In this document: one piece after another, positions 40,410-49,377 of the stretch
Position numbering within the stretch: the stretch's first letter is position 1
Layout of the letters: every line of letters begins with the position of its first letter
Assembly (NCBI RefSeq): GCF_008041935.1
Contig: NZ_VKAC01000006.1
Coordinates: 248,001-312,000, forward strand
Length of the DNA: 64,000 nt
Source: Quadrisphaera setariae
Lineage (GTDB): Bacteria > Actinomycetota > Actinomycetes > Actinomycetales > Quadrisphaeraceae
Reading direction: 5' to 3'
Made by a program: the position numbers and the translations under genes
Notes under the pieces: generated by a model
The model's input: the letters and a program-made list of their open reading frames with translations, nothing else
Told to the model about the DNA's origin: nothing
Database searches by the model: none

Positions 40410-41441
40410 ATGACGTACATCGCCGCTGATGACCGTTACGAGACGATGACCTACCGCCGCACCGGGCGCAGCGGGCTGGACCTGCCGCTGGTCAGCCTGG
40501 GGTTCTGGCAGAACTTCGGGGAGGACCGGCCGCTGGAGGTGCAGCGCGCCATCGTCCGCCGGGCCTTCGACCTCGGCGTGACGCACATGGACCTCGCCAA
40601 CAACTACGGGCCGCCCTACGGCGCCGCGGAGGTGAACTTCGGGCACCTCGTGCGCACCGACCTCGCGCCGTACCGCGACGAGCTGGTCATCTCCACCAAG
40701 GCCGGCTGGGACATGTGGCCCGGCCCCTACGGAGACCACGGCTCCCGCAAGTACCTGCGCGCCAGCCTCGACGCGTCGCTGCAGCGCATGGGCCTCGACT
40801 ACGTCGACATCTACTACCACCACCGGCCCGACCCGGAGACGCCGCTGGAGGAGACCATGACGGCGCTCGCGGACGCCGTCCGCGCCGGCAAGGCCCTCTA
40901 CGTGGGCATCTCCTCCTACGGGCCCAAGCGCACCGCGGAGGCCGCCCGCATCCTGCGCGAGCTGGGCACGCCGCTGCTCATCCACCAGCCCTCGTACTCG
41001 ATGTTCAACCGGTGGATCGAGCCGGAGCTGCTCGACGTGCTGGAGCGCGAGGGCGTCGGCTGCATCCCGTTCACCACGCTGGCCCAGGGGCTGCTGACCG
41101 ACAAGTACCTCGACGGTGTGCCGGAGGGGTCGCGCGCCTCGCGCGGCGGCTCGCTCGACAGGTCGGCGCTCACCGACGAGAACCTCGCGCGCATCCGCGG
41201 GCTCAACGCCATCGCCGCCGACCGCGGCCAGACGCTGGCGCAGATGGCGCTGTCGTGGGTGCTGCGCGACCAGCGCATCACCACGGCGCTGATCGGCGCC
41301 AGCTCCGTGAAGCAGGTCGAGGACAACGTGGCCGCCGCCGCGCGCGTCGACTTCACCGACGCTGAGCTGGCCGCCATTGACGAGCACGCGGTGGAGTCGG
41401 GTGTCGACCTGTGGGCCGGCGCTCGCGACGCCGGAGACTGA
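40410..41441 (+). CDS. Aldo/keto reductase (YghZ/Gpr-like)
   Basis: 343 residues from ATG 40410; ATG 40401 would add three. The sequence opens AADDRYETMTYRRTGRSGLDLPLVSLGFW, the usual start of the AKR14/YghZ group. The catalytic tetrad is present: Asp and Tyr in THMDLANNYGPP, Lys in ISTKAGWDMWPGPYG and His in IYYHHRPDPETP. The nucleotide-binding end reads ALIGASSVKQVEDNV. E. coli YghZ reduces L-glyceraldehyde 3-phosphate and methylglyoxal with NADPH, and detoxification of reactive aldehydes is likely here. It ends at a 19-bp hairpin. Confidence 0.93.
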   Translation: MTYIAADDRYETMTYRRTGRSGLDLPLVSLGFWQNFGEDRPLEVQRAIVRRAFDLGVTHMDLANNYGPPYGAAEVNFGHLVRTDLAPYRDELVISTKAGWDMWPGPYGDHGSRKYLRASLDASLQRMGLDYVDIYYHHRPDPETPLEETMTALADAVRAGKALYVGISSYGPKRTAEAARILRELGTPLLIHQPSYSMFNRWIEPELLDVLEREGVGCIPFTTLAQGLLTDKYLDGVPEGSRASRGGSLDRSALTDENLARIRGLNAIAADRGQTLAQMALSWVLRDQRITTALIGASSVKQVEDNVAAAARVDFTDAELAAIDEHAVESGVDLWAGARDAGD

Positions 41442-41457
41442 TCCGCCTCAACTCGGC

Positions 41458-41501
41458 GATCATGGGCGTCCGCCACCCAGGAGTGGCGGACGCCCATGAT
41501 C
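41458..41501. terminator. Perfect 19-bp hairpin between convergent genes, repeat-like
   Basis: Arms 41458-41476 and 41483-41501 are exactly complementary, with loop CCAGGA. The arm begins GATCATGGGCGTC, the same word family found four times at 45333-45423. It follows the aldo/keto reductase by 16 nt and overlaps the stop codon of the opposing GGDEF gene. It is a likely bidirectional terminator that may belong to a mobile repeat family. Confidence 0.7.
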
Positions 41502-42537
41502 ACGAGGGGGAGGGGTGGGCGGCGCGACCCGCCTCCTGGTCGACGACGGCAGGGGTGTTCGGCGGGCCGGCCGGCGGGGCGGCGACCGCGCCTCGGCGTC
41601 GGTCGCCCTTGTCGAGGTACATGGCGCGGTCGGCCTCGTGGGTGGCGCTCTCCAGCGTGGTGCCCACCGGCCAGGGCGCCGACCCGGCGCTCGCGCGGAC
41701 CCCGTCGGGGGCGGCGCGGCGCAGGTCGTCGAGCAGGTCGGCGTCGGCCGCCGCGCCCACGGCGGAGGTGGTGACCAGCGCGACGAACTCGTCACCACCG
41801 GTGCGGGCCAGCAGCGACGCGGCCGGGAGCACCCGGCGCCAGGCCCGCACGGCCTCCACCAGCAGGGCGTCACCGGCGGCGTGGCCGTGCACGTCGTTGT
41901 AGGTCTTGAAGCCGTCGAGGTCGAGCACCACCACCGCCACACCCCGGTGACGCCCGCGGTGGCGCAGCGCGAACCCGGGAGCCCGCTCGGTCAGCCCACG
42001 CCGCGAGACCGCCCCCGTGAGCGAGTCGGTGGTGCTGGCGCGCCGCACCTGCTCGGAGACCACCGCGAGCACCAGGGTGGAGACCGACAGGACCGCCACC
42101 GCGGACAGCGCGAAGACCGCGGCGCGGAAGCCACCGATCTGCTCCCACAGCCCGACGCACAGCCCGGGACCCGTCAGCGCCAGCGACAGCACCGTGTGCC
42201 AGCGGCGGCCGTAGAGGGCGCAGAAGGTGGCGAACCAGCCGTACAGCAGCGACAGCGCCATCGCTGTGCTGGCCGACTCGGCCACCCGCATGGCGATGGT
42301 GATGTTGATGCAGCCCAGCACGGGACTCGCCGGCAGCGCCAGCGCAGCGAGGCGGCGCGTCGTCTCCTTCGGCAGCCGGGCGCACAGCAGGGCGCACAGC
42401 AGGCACACGACGATGGTGGCGAGGTGCGTCGCGTCGGGCGGTCGTGGCGCCAGGTCCAGCCCCAGCAGGACGGCGATGACCGCGGAACCGGCGAAGCCAA
42501 AGACGCGCACTCCCCACGCGGGGTCGGTCACCGGCAC
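41500..42537 (-). CDS. Membrane-bound diguanylate cyclase (GGDEF), copy 1
   Basis: 345 residues from GTG 42537. Six or seven hydrophobic segments occupy residues about 10-165 (VFGFAGSAVIAVLLGLDL, VFALSAVAVLSVSTLVLAVV and others). The GGDEF domain (about 175-315) has TTDSLTGAVSRRGL, LDLDGFKTYNDVHGHAAGD and the active loop RTGGDEF. It makes c-di-GMP from two GTP. No inhibitory RxxD motif is visible five residues before the loop. It is a tandem duplicate of the next gene, with 16 differences in 149 C-terminal residues by hand alignment but a much less similar membrane half. Confidence 0.9.
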   Translation of the reverse strand: MPVTDPAWGVRVFGFAGSAVIAVLLGLDLAPRPPDATHLATIVVCLLCALLCARLPKETTRRLAALALPASPVLGCINITIAMRVAESASTAMALSLLYGWFATFCALYGRRWHTVLSLALTGPGLCVGLWEQIGGFRAAVFALSAVAVLSVSTLVLAVVSEQVRRASTTDSLTGAVSRRGLTERAPGFALRHRGRHRGVAVVVLDLDGFKTYNDVHGHAAGDALLVEAVRAWRRVLPAASLLARTGGDEFVALVTTSAVGAAADADLLDDLRRAAPDGVRASAGSAPWPVGTTLESATHEADRAMYLDKGDRRRGAVAAPPAGPPNTPAVVDQEAGRAAHPSPS

Positions 42538-42630
42538 GCTCCGAAGATCGGCAACCGCCTGCGCGGACTTGAGCGACGCCGGGCAGGTCCTGGCGGACGC
42601 CCCGCGCGCCGATCCACAGGCCGGGTGGGG

Positions 42631-43641
42631 TCAGGGCACCTCGGTCCGGTCGGGAGCGTCCTCCGCGGTGGTGGTGGCGCGGGCCTCGTCGGTGCTGCGG
42701 CGTCGTTCGCCCTTGTCGAGGTACATGGCGCGGTCGGCCTCGTGGACGGCGCCCTCCAGCGCGGTGCCCACCGGCCAGGGTGCTGACCCGGCGCTGGCGC
42801 GCACCCCGTCGGGGGCGGCGCGGCGCAGCTCGTCGAGCAGGTCGGCACCGGCGGCCGCGCCCACCTGCGAGACGGCGACCAGCGCGACGAACTCATCACC
42901 ACCGCTGCGGGCCAGCAGCGACCCGGCGGGGAGCACCCTGCTCCAGGCCCGCACCGCCTCCACCAGGAGGGCGTCGCCGGCGGCGTGGCCGTGCACGTCG
43001 TTGTAGGTCTTGAAGCCGTCCAGGTCGAGCACCACCACCGCTGCTCCCCGGTGGCGCCCGCGGTGGCGCAGCGCGAACCCGGGGGCCCGCTCCTGCAGCC
43101 CGCGGCGCGAGGCCGCGCCGGTGAGGGCGTCGGTGGTGCTGGCGAGGCGCACCTGCTCGGACACCGCGGTGAGGATGAGGGACGAGACCGCCATCACCGC
43201 CACCGCGGTCAGCGACAGCGTGGCCGCGCTGGCGGCGCCGACGTGGACCTGCAGCCCGAGGAAGGTGGCGGGCCCCACGATCCCCAGCACCAGCACGCTG
43301 TGCCAGCGGCGCCCGTACAGGGCGCAGAAGATCACGAAGAGCACCTGCAGCAACGACAGGCTCGCCGCGGTGACCGGCGAGTCCACCAGGCGCATGACCG
43401 CCGTGACGTAGGCGCAGCCCGCCACCGGCCCCAGGGACAGCAGGAACGGAGCGAGGCGGCGGCCGCTGCTCGGCCGGAGCAGGACGAAGCCGACGGCGGA
43501 CACGAGGCTGATGCCCATCACCTCCGCGTGGGACGCGTCGGGTGGCTGAGGCAGCCCGTCGAGCCCCACCAGGACGACGATGAGGACGGCGGTGGCGAAC
43601 CCGAGGACCCGCAGGCCCCATGAGGGGTCGGTCACCGCCAC
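42631..43641 (-). CDS. Membrane-bound diguanylate cyclase (GGDEF), copy 2
   Basis: 336 residues from GTG 43641. The topology matches copy 1: a multi-pass sensor (VLGFATAVLIVVLVGLDGLP to LSLTAVAVMAVSSLILTAV) and a GGDEF domain with TTDALTGAASRRGL, the same FKTYNDVHGHAAGD block and RSGGDEF. The 93 bp between the copies shows no clear promoter or ribosome-binding site. Both start GTG-x-x-GTG-ACC-GAC and may be leaderless or start at the inner GTG. The differing membrane halves imply different input signals. Confidence 0.9.
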   Translation of the reverse strand: MAVTDPSWGLRVLGFATAVLIVVLVGLDGLPQPPDASHAEVMGISLVSAVGFVLLRPSSGRRLAPFLLSLGPVAGCAYVTAVMRLVDSPVTAASLSLLQVLFVIFCALYGRRWHSVLVLGIVGPATFLGLQVHVGAASAATLSLTAVAVMAVSSLILTAVSEQVRLASTTDALTGAASRRGLQERAPGFALRHRGRHRGAAVVVLDLDGFKTYNDVHGHAAGDALLVEAVRAWSRVLPAGSLLARSGGDEFVALVAVSQVGAAAGADLLDELRRAAPDGVRASAGSAPWPVGTALEGAVHEADRAMYLDKGERRRSTDEARATTTAEDAPDRTEVP

Positions 43642-43695
43642 GTCGTCCCATCGGCAGCGGAGGGCCCGGGCCTGAGCGTCCCGCGCCGGGAACCG

Positions 43696-44250
43696 TCACG
43701 CGGGCGCCCACGGCTGCACGAAGGCGTTGCCGGGCAGCCCCTCCGCGGCCATGAGCAGCGGACCGGCGGTCGCGCCGTCGAGCTGCTCGCGCAGCACGTC
43801 GGCGTGCCCGGCGTGCCGGGCGAACTCCTCGACGGCGTGCGCGAGGGCGTACCGCTGCACCGACGGGGTCGGCTCGTACCGCCCGTCCCAGGGAGCGGCC
43901 GGCTCGGTCATCGGGGCGCCGGGGTCTGTGGCGCGCACGTCGGCCAGGTAGGCCTCGCGCACCTCGTCGAAGGCCGCCAGCGCACCGGCGAGGGTCTCGT
44001 CCTCGCGGAGCGCGAAGCTGTCGGAGAAGGCGGCGAAGCCGGCCTCGTCCATGACCCGCTCGACACCGCGCTGCCGCATCACCCAGGTCACGTGCTTGAC
44101 CACGCCGCCCACCGACAGCGCGCTGCGGCACGGCCGCTGCCGGGCCTGCTCGTCGGTGAGGCCGAACGCGGCGGCGCGGACGGCGTCGAGCTGCACGGCG
44201 ATGAAACCGGCGAAGACCTCGGCCTCGGTGTGGGGTCCGGGAGCGAACAC
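43696..44250 (-). CDS. DinB-like DUF664 protein
   Basis: 184 residues from GTG 44250, with AGGAGG 6 nt upstream; the longer ATG start at 44322 has an implausible Arg/Ser leader. The four-helix DinB fold is suggested by EAEVFAGFIAVQLDAVRAAAFGL, the His in VGGVVKHVTWVMRQRGVER (about 64), and HAVEEFARHAGHADVLREQLDG, with two further His at about 144-147. These three positions usually bind a metal ion. Proteins of this kind are thiol-dependent (mycothiol or bacillithiol) transferases. The exact reaction is unknown. It diverges from a WYL regulator. Confidence 0.87.
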   Translation of the reverse strand: MFAPGPHTEAEVFAGFIAVQLDAVRAAAFGLTDEQARQRPCRSALSVGGVVKHVTWVMRQRGVERVMDEAGFAAFSDSFALREDETLAGALAAFDEVREAYLADVRATDPGAPMTEPAAPWDGRYEPTPSVQRYALAHAVEEFARHAGHADVLREQLDGATAGPLLMAAEGLPGNAFVQPWAPA

Positions 44251-44364
44251 GGCTGCCTCCTGCGAGTGCGAGCGCGGCGTCCGCGCCCTGGTGGAGACCA
44301 CGCTACGAGTGGTCGCGGCCACTTCCTGACCGCGACCTGCCCGACCTGCGGCAGGATCGTGCGG

Positions 44365-45336
44365 GTGGCGAACACCTCCTCGCGCACCCTCCGCCTGCTG
44401 TCGCTGATGCAGGCCCGGTCCCGCTGGCCCGGCGGTGAGCTGGCCGACCGCCTGGGCGTCTCGGCCCGCACGCTGCGCCGCGACGTCGAGCGGCTGCGCG
44501 AGCTCGGCTACCCCGTCGACGCGACCTCAGGACCCGACGGCGGCTACCGGCTGGCCGCCGGCGCCTCGCTGCCGCCGCTGGCCCTCGACGACGAGGAGGC
44601 CGTCGCCCTCGCGCTGGCGCTGCAGGGCGCCGCCACCGGCACCGGCGACGACGACGCCAGCGCCCAGCCGGCGCTGCGCGCCCTGGCCAAGGTGGTGCAG
44701 GTGATGCCCCCGCGGCTGCGGCGCCGGGTCGACGCGCTGCGCGCCGTGACGGTCGGTGGGCCGTGGGGTGCCGGCGACGGGCCCGACCCGGCGGTGCTGC
44801 TCGTGCTCGCGCAGGCCTGCCGGGACGCCGACCGGCTCGCGCTCGACTACACCGCCGCGGACGGCGCCCGCACGCAGCGGCGCGTCGAGCCTCACGCCCT
44901 GGTGCGGCTCGGGCGGCGCTGGTACCTGCTCGCGTGGGACCTCGGCCGCGGTGACTGGCGCACGCTGCGCGTGGACAGGACGGGCGCAGCGCGCGCGGAG
45001 GGCGGCCGCTTCCGGCCGCGGGACCTCCCCGGGGCCGACGCCGTCGCCGTCGTCGAGAGCAGCATCCGCACGGCGCCGGCGCTCCACGACGTGCGGGCGG
45101 TGCTGCACGTGCCCGCCGCCGTGGCCCGGGCGCGCCTCGGCGGGTGGGCGCACGTGGAGGAGGGCGAGCGCCCTGACGCGTGCCGGCTGCTCATGAGCAC
45201 CGAGGACCTCGACTGGGTGGCGTTCGCCCTGGCCCGCGCGCGCTGCGACGTCAGTGACGTGGAGCCGGCCGCCCTGCGGTCCCACCTGGCCGCCTGGGCG
45301 TCCCGCTTCGCCGCCGCCGCTCACCCCTCCCCGTGA
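44365..45336 (+). CDS. HTH/WYL-domain transcriptional regulator
   Basis: 323 residues from GTG 44365 (AGGA 8 nt upstream); GTG 44359 is equally possible. The DeoR-type winged helix covers about residues 3-60: RTLRLLSLMQARSRWPGGELADRLGVSARTLRRDVERLRELG, then GGYRLAAGA. The WYL domain (about 140-215) has LALDYTAADG and VRLGRRWYLLAWDLGRGDWRTLRVDR. A C-terminal WCX region follows. It probably controls the divergent DinB-like gene and binds a nucleotide or metabolite in the WYL pocket. Its stop codon is the first half of a repeat element. Confidence 0.9.
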   Translation: MANTSSRTLRLLSLMQARSRWPGGELADRLGVSARTLRRDVERLRELGYPVDATSGPDGGYRLAAGASLPPLALDDEEAVALALALQGAATGTGDDDASAQPALRALAKVVQVMPPRLRRRVDALRAVTVGGPWGAGDGPDPAVLLVLAQACRDADRLALDYTAADGARTQRRVEPHALVRLGRRWYLLAWDLGRGDWRTLRVDRTGAARAEGGRFRPRDLPGADAVAVVESSIRTAPALHDVRAVLHVPAAVARARLGGWAHVEEGERPDACRLLMSTEDLDWVAFALARARCDVSDVEPAALRSHLAAWASRFAAAAHPSP

Positions 45337-45423
45337 TCATGGAAGACGCCACCACGACCGGCCGTGATCATGGGCGCCACGTCCATGATCACGACCGGTG
45401 GCGTTGGTGGCGTCCATGATCAC
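45333..45423. repeat. Nested inverted repeats of the word GTGATCATGG
   Basis: The ten-base word occurs four times: 45333-45342 and 45364-45373 on the plus strand, 45383-45392 and 45414-45423 inverted. The inner pair encloses a 9-nt loop and the outer pair, with the shared ACGCCACCA block, forms a larger imperfect hairpin. It fills the gap between the WYL gene and argG, which converge. It may be a terminator, a protein-binding array or a mobile palindromic element. Confidence 0.7.
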
Positions 45424-45437
45424 GGACGGAGGGGGGA

Positions 45438-46910
<1,473 letters not shown>

Positions 46911-46928
46911 TCACTACGCTCCCCGACC

Positions 46929-48296
46929 ATGGCCTCTTCACCGGTGAAGCAGCACAAGTTCCTGCTCGACGAGTCCGAGATGCCGACCCGCTGGTACAAC
47001 ATCGTGCCCGACCTGCCGGCGCCGCCCCCGCCGCCGCTGCACCCCGGCACGCACCAGCCGATCGGCCCGGAGGACCTCGCCGGCCTCTTCCCGATGGACC
47101 TCATCGCGCAGGAGGTCAGCACCGAGCGCTACATCGACATCCCCGAGGAGGTGCAGGAGGTCTACCGCCTCTGGCGCCCCTCACCGCTCTACCGCGCGCA
47201 CTCCCTGGAGAAGGCGCTCGGCACCCCGGCACGCATCTACTACAAGTACGAGGGCGTCAGCCCCGCCGGCTCGCACAAGCCCAACACCGCCGTCCCGCAG
47301 GTCTTCTACAACGCCAGGGCCGGCGTGAAGAAGCTGACCACGGAGACCGGCGCGGGCCAGTGGGGCACCGCGCTGGCGTTCGCGTGCTCGCTGTTCGACC
47401 TCGAGTGCGAGGTGTGGCAGGTCGGCGGCTCCTACGACGCCAAGCCCTACCGCCGCACCCTCATCGAGACCTTCGGCGGCACGGTGCACCGCTCGCCGTC
47501 GCGCCTCACCGAGGCCGGACGGGCCTTCCCCGAGGACCACACCGGCTCCCTGGGCATCGCCATCTCCGAGGCGGTGGAGGTGGCCGCGCAGCGCGAGGAC
47601 ACCAAGTACGCCCTCGGCTCGGTGCTCAACCACGTGCTGCTGCACCAGACCGTCATCGGCGAGGAGGCGCTGCTGCAGCTGGCCAAGGCCGGGGAGACCG
47701 ACGTCGACCTCGTCATCGGCTGCACCGGCGGCGGCTCCAACTTCGGCGGGCTGTGCTTCCCGTTCCTGCGCGAGAAGATGGCCGGGCGCATCAACCCCGA
47801 GATCCGCGCCGTCGAGCCGGCGTCCGCGCCGAGCCTGACCCGCGGGGAGTACCGGTACGACTTCGGCGACACCGCCGGGCTCACCCCGCTGATGAAGATG
47901 CACACCCTCGGCCACGACTTCGTGCCCGACCCCATCCACGCCGGCGGCCTGCGCTACCACGGCATGGCCCCGCTCATCAGCCACGTCTACGAGCTGGGCC
48001 TCATGACGGCCACCAGCGTCGACCAGACCGCCTGCTTCGACGCCGCGGTCCGCTTCGCCCGCACCGAGGGCATCGTGCCGGCCCCCGAGCCGACGCACGC
48101 CCTCGCCGTGGCGATCCAGGAGGCGCTGGCCTGCAAGGAGACCGGGGAGGAGAAGGTCATCGTCACCGCGCTGTGCGGCCACGGCCTGCTCGACCTCGCC
48201 GCCTACGAGGCCTTCCTCGCCGGTCGCATGACCGACTCCGGCCTGTCCGAGGAGGACCTGCGCACGGCGCTCGCGGCCGTGCCCGCGATCGGCTGA
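46929..48296 (+). CDS. trpB: Tryptophan synthase beta chain, TrpB2 type
   Basis: 455 residues from ATG 46929. This is the longer TrpB2-like form: [16 protein letters not shown] opens it, and [20 protein letters not shown] contains the Lys that binds pyridoxal phosphate (about 118). The glycine-rich phosphate loop is [17 protein letters not shown] (about 259). TrpB2 enzymes make tryptophan from indole and serine, usually without TrpA. No trpA or other trp gene adjoins, supporting an indole-salvage role. No Shine-Dalgarno is visible and a TACGCT box ends 9 nt before the ATG, so the transcript may be leaderless. Confidence 0.93.
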   Translation: MASSPVKQHKFLLDESEMPTRWYNIVPDLPAPPPPPLHPGTHQPIGPEDLAGLFPMDLIAQEVSTERYIDIPEEVQEVYRLWRPSPLYRAHSLEKALGTPARIYYKYEGVSPAGSHKPNTAVPQVFYNARAGVKKLTTETGAGQWGTALAFACSLFDLECEVWQVGGSYDAKPYRRTLIETFGGTVHRSPSRLTEAGRAFPEDHTGSLGIAISEAVEVAAQREDTKYALGSVLNHVLLHQTVIGEEALLQLAKAGETDVDLVIGCTGGGSNFGGLCFPFLREKMAGRINPEIRAVEPASAPSLTRGEYRYDFGDTAGLTPLMKMHTLGHDFVPDPIHAGGLRYHGMAPLISHVYELGLMTATSVDQTACFDAAVRFARTEGIVPAPEPTHALAVAIQEALACKETGEEKVIVTALCGHGLLDLAAYEAFLAGRMTDSGLSEEDLRTALAAVPAIG

Positions 48297-48304
48297 CCGG
48301 GCGG

Positions 48305-48350
48305 GCGCCCTCGTCGTCCTGGTCAGACCGACCAGGACGACGACGGGCGC
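48305..48350. terminator. Bidirectional terminator hairpin
   Basis: A 14-bp perfect stem (48311-48324 with 48330-48343, loop AGACC) is extended by GCGCCC/GGGCGC around one bulged base to about 20 bp. It lies between trpB2 and the opposing HATPase gene and probably stops both. Confidence 0.75.
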
Positions 48351-48363
48351 AGCGGCCGCGCGC

Positions 48364-49272
48364 TCAGCCGTGGAGCTGGCGCACGACCTCCTCGAGGTAG
48401 AGCCGGCGCACGGCGGCGTGGCGGCCGAGCTGGTCGCCGCGCGTCAGCAGCGCACCCGTGAGCGACAGCCGGTGCGCGTCCTCCACGGCCTCGAGGAACC
48501 GGCGGGCGTCAGCGGCGGCGCCGGGGTCGAGCACGAGCTCCAGGGTCACCCGCTCGCGGCCCTCCCGGGCCGCGCGGACCACCTGCGTGCGCACCTGCAC
48601 CCGCGCCGGCTCGAAGGCCTGGACGGCGGCGTCGAGGCGGCGCGCGAGCACGACCTCCTCGGGGGCGTCGTGCTCGGCGCGCGCCACGACGGCCGGGTCG
48701 TGCATGACGATCTGCAGCTCGCGGACGATGTCGTCGAGGTGCTCCTTGGCGGCCAGCAGCGCCGCCACGGGGAGGTCGGGGACCACCACGGTGACGGCCG
48801 TGTCGAGGTCGGCCCACATGGCGAGGAGGTCATCGGCGCTGGGGTCGTCGGGGTCGGTCCGCTCCTCGTCCCCGCCGAGCTCGAACCACACGCACTTGCC
48901 GGAGCCGGTGCGCTCGCTGCCCCAGCGGGAGGCCAGGGCCGCGACGAGCACCATGCCGCGCCCCGTCATGGAGGTCTGCAGCGCCGTGGCGAGGACCGGC
49001 ATCGAGGGGCTGCCGTCGATGACGTCCACGCGGACGCGCTGGCGGTCCTGCCAGGACAGCACCACCTCGAAGGGGGTGCGCGCGTGCAGCACGGCGTTCG
49101 CCGCCAGCTCGGACAGCACCAGGCCGGCGTCGTCGGACAGGTCGGGGCGGCCGCGGGCGGCCAGCTCCGCCTCCACGAAGCGGCGGGCCTCGCGCACGGA
49201 CGCCGTGACGGCCGGGTAGCGCGTGGCGCTGCGCCACCCCGTCCCGCCGCCGAACGACGTCTCCAGCCCCAC
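48364..49272 (-). CDS. HATPase_c (RsbW-like) protein with unassigned C-terminal domain
   Basis: 302 residues from GTG 49272, chosen for GAGGAGGA 8 nt upstream over an ATG at 49386. Residues about 15-135 form a GHKL ATPase of the anti-sigma kinase type: SVREARRFVEAEL, DAGLVLSELAANAVLHA (N box), VDVIDGSPSMP (G1 box) and GRGMVLVAALASRWG. The remaining 160 residues (DDLLAMWADLDTAVTVVVPDLPV, then HLDDIVRELQIVMHDPAVVAR, ARVQVRTQVVRAAREGRERVTLELVLD) are helical and I do not recognise them. It may bind a STAS antagonist through the ATPase and another partner through the tail. Confidence 0.85.
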   Translation of the reverse strand: MGLETSFGGGTGWRSATRYPAVTASVREARRFVEAELAARGRPDLSDDAGLVLSELAANAVLHARTPFEVVLSWQDRQRVRVDVIDGSPSMPVLATALQTSMTGRGMVLVAALASRWGSERTGSGKCVWFELGGDEERTDPDDPSADDLLAMWADLDTAVTVVVPDLPVAALLAAKEHLDDIVRELQIVMHDPAVVARAEHDAPEEVVLARRLDAAVQAFEPARVQVRTQVVRAAREGRERVTLELVLDPGAAADARRFLEAVEDAHRLSLTGALLTRGDQLGRHAAVRRLYLEEVVRQLHG

Positions 49273-49377
49273 CTGGCCATCCTCCTCGCGGGTCCGTCGA
49301 GCCGGGGGAGGGCACCGGCGCGGAGTCTCGGGGGTCACAGTAGGTGACCGCTGCCGCCCGGGAGCGGAGAAGGTCGC

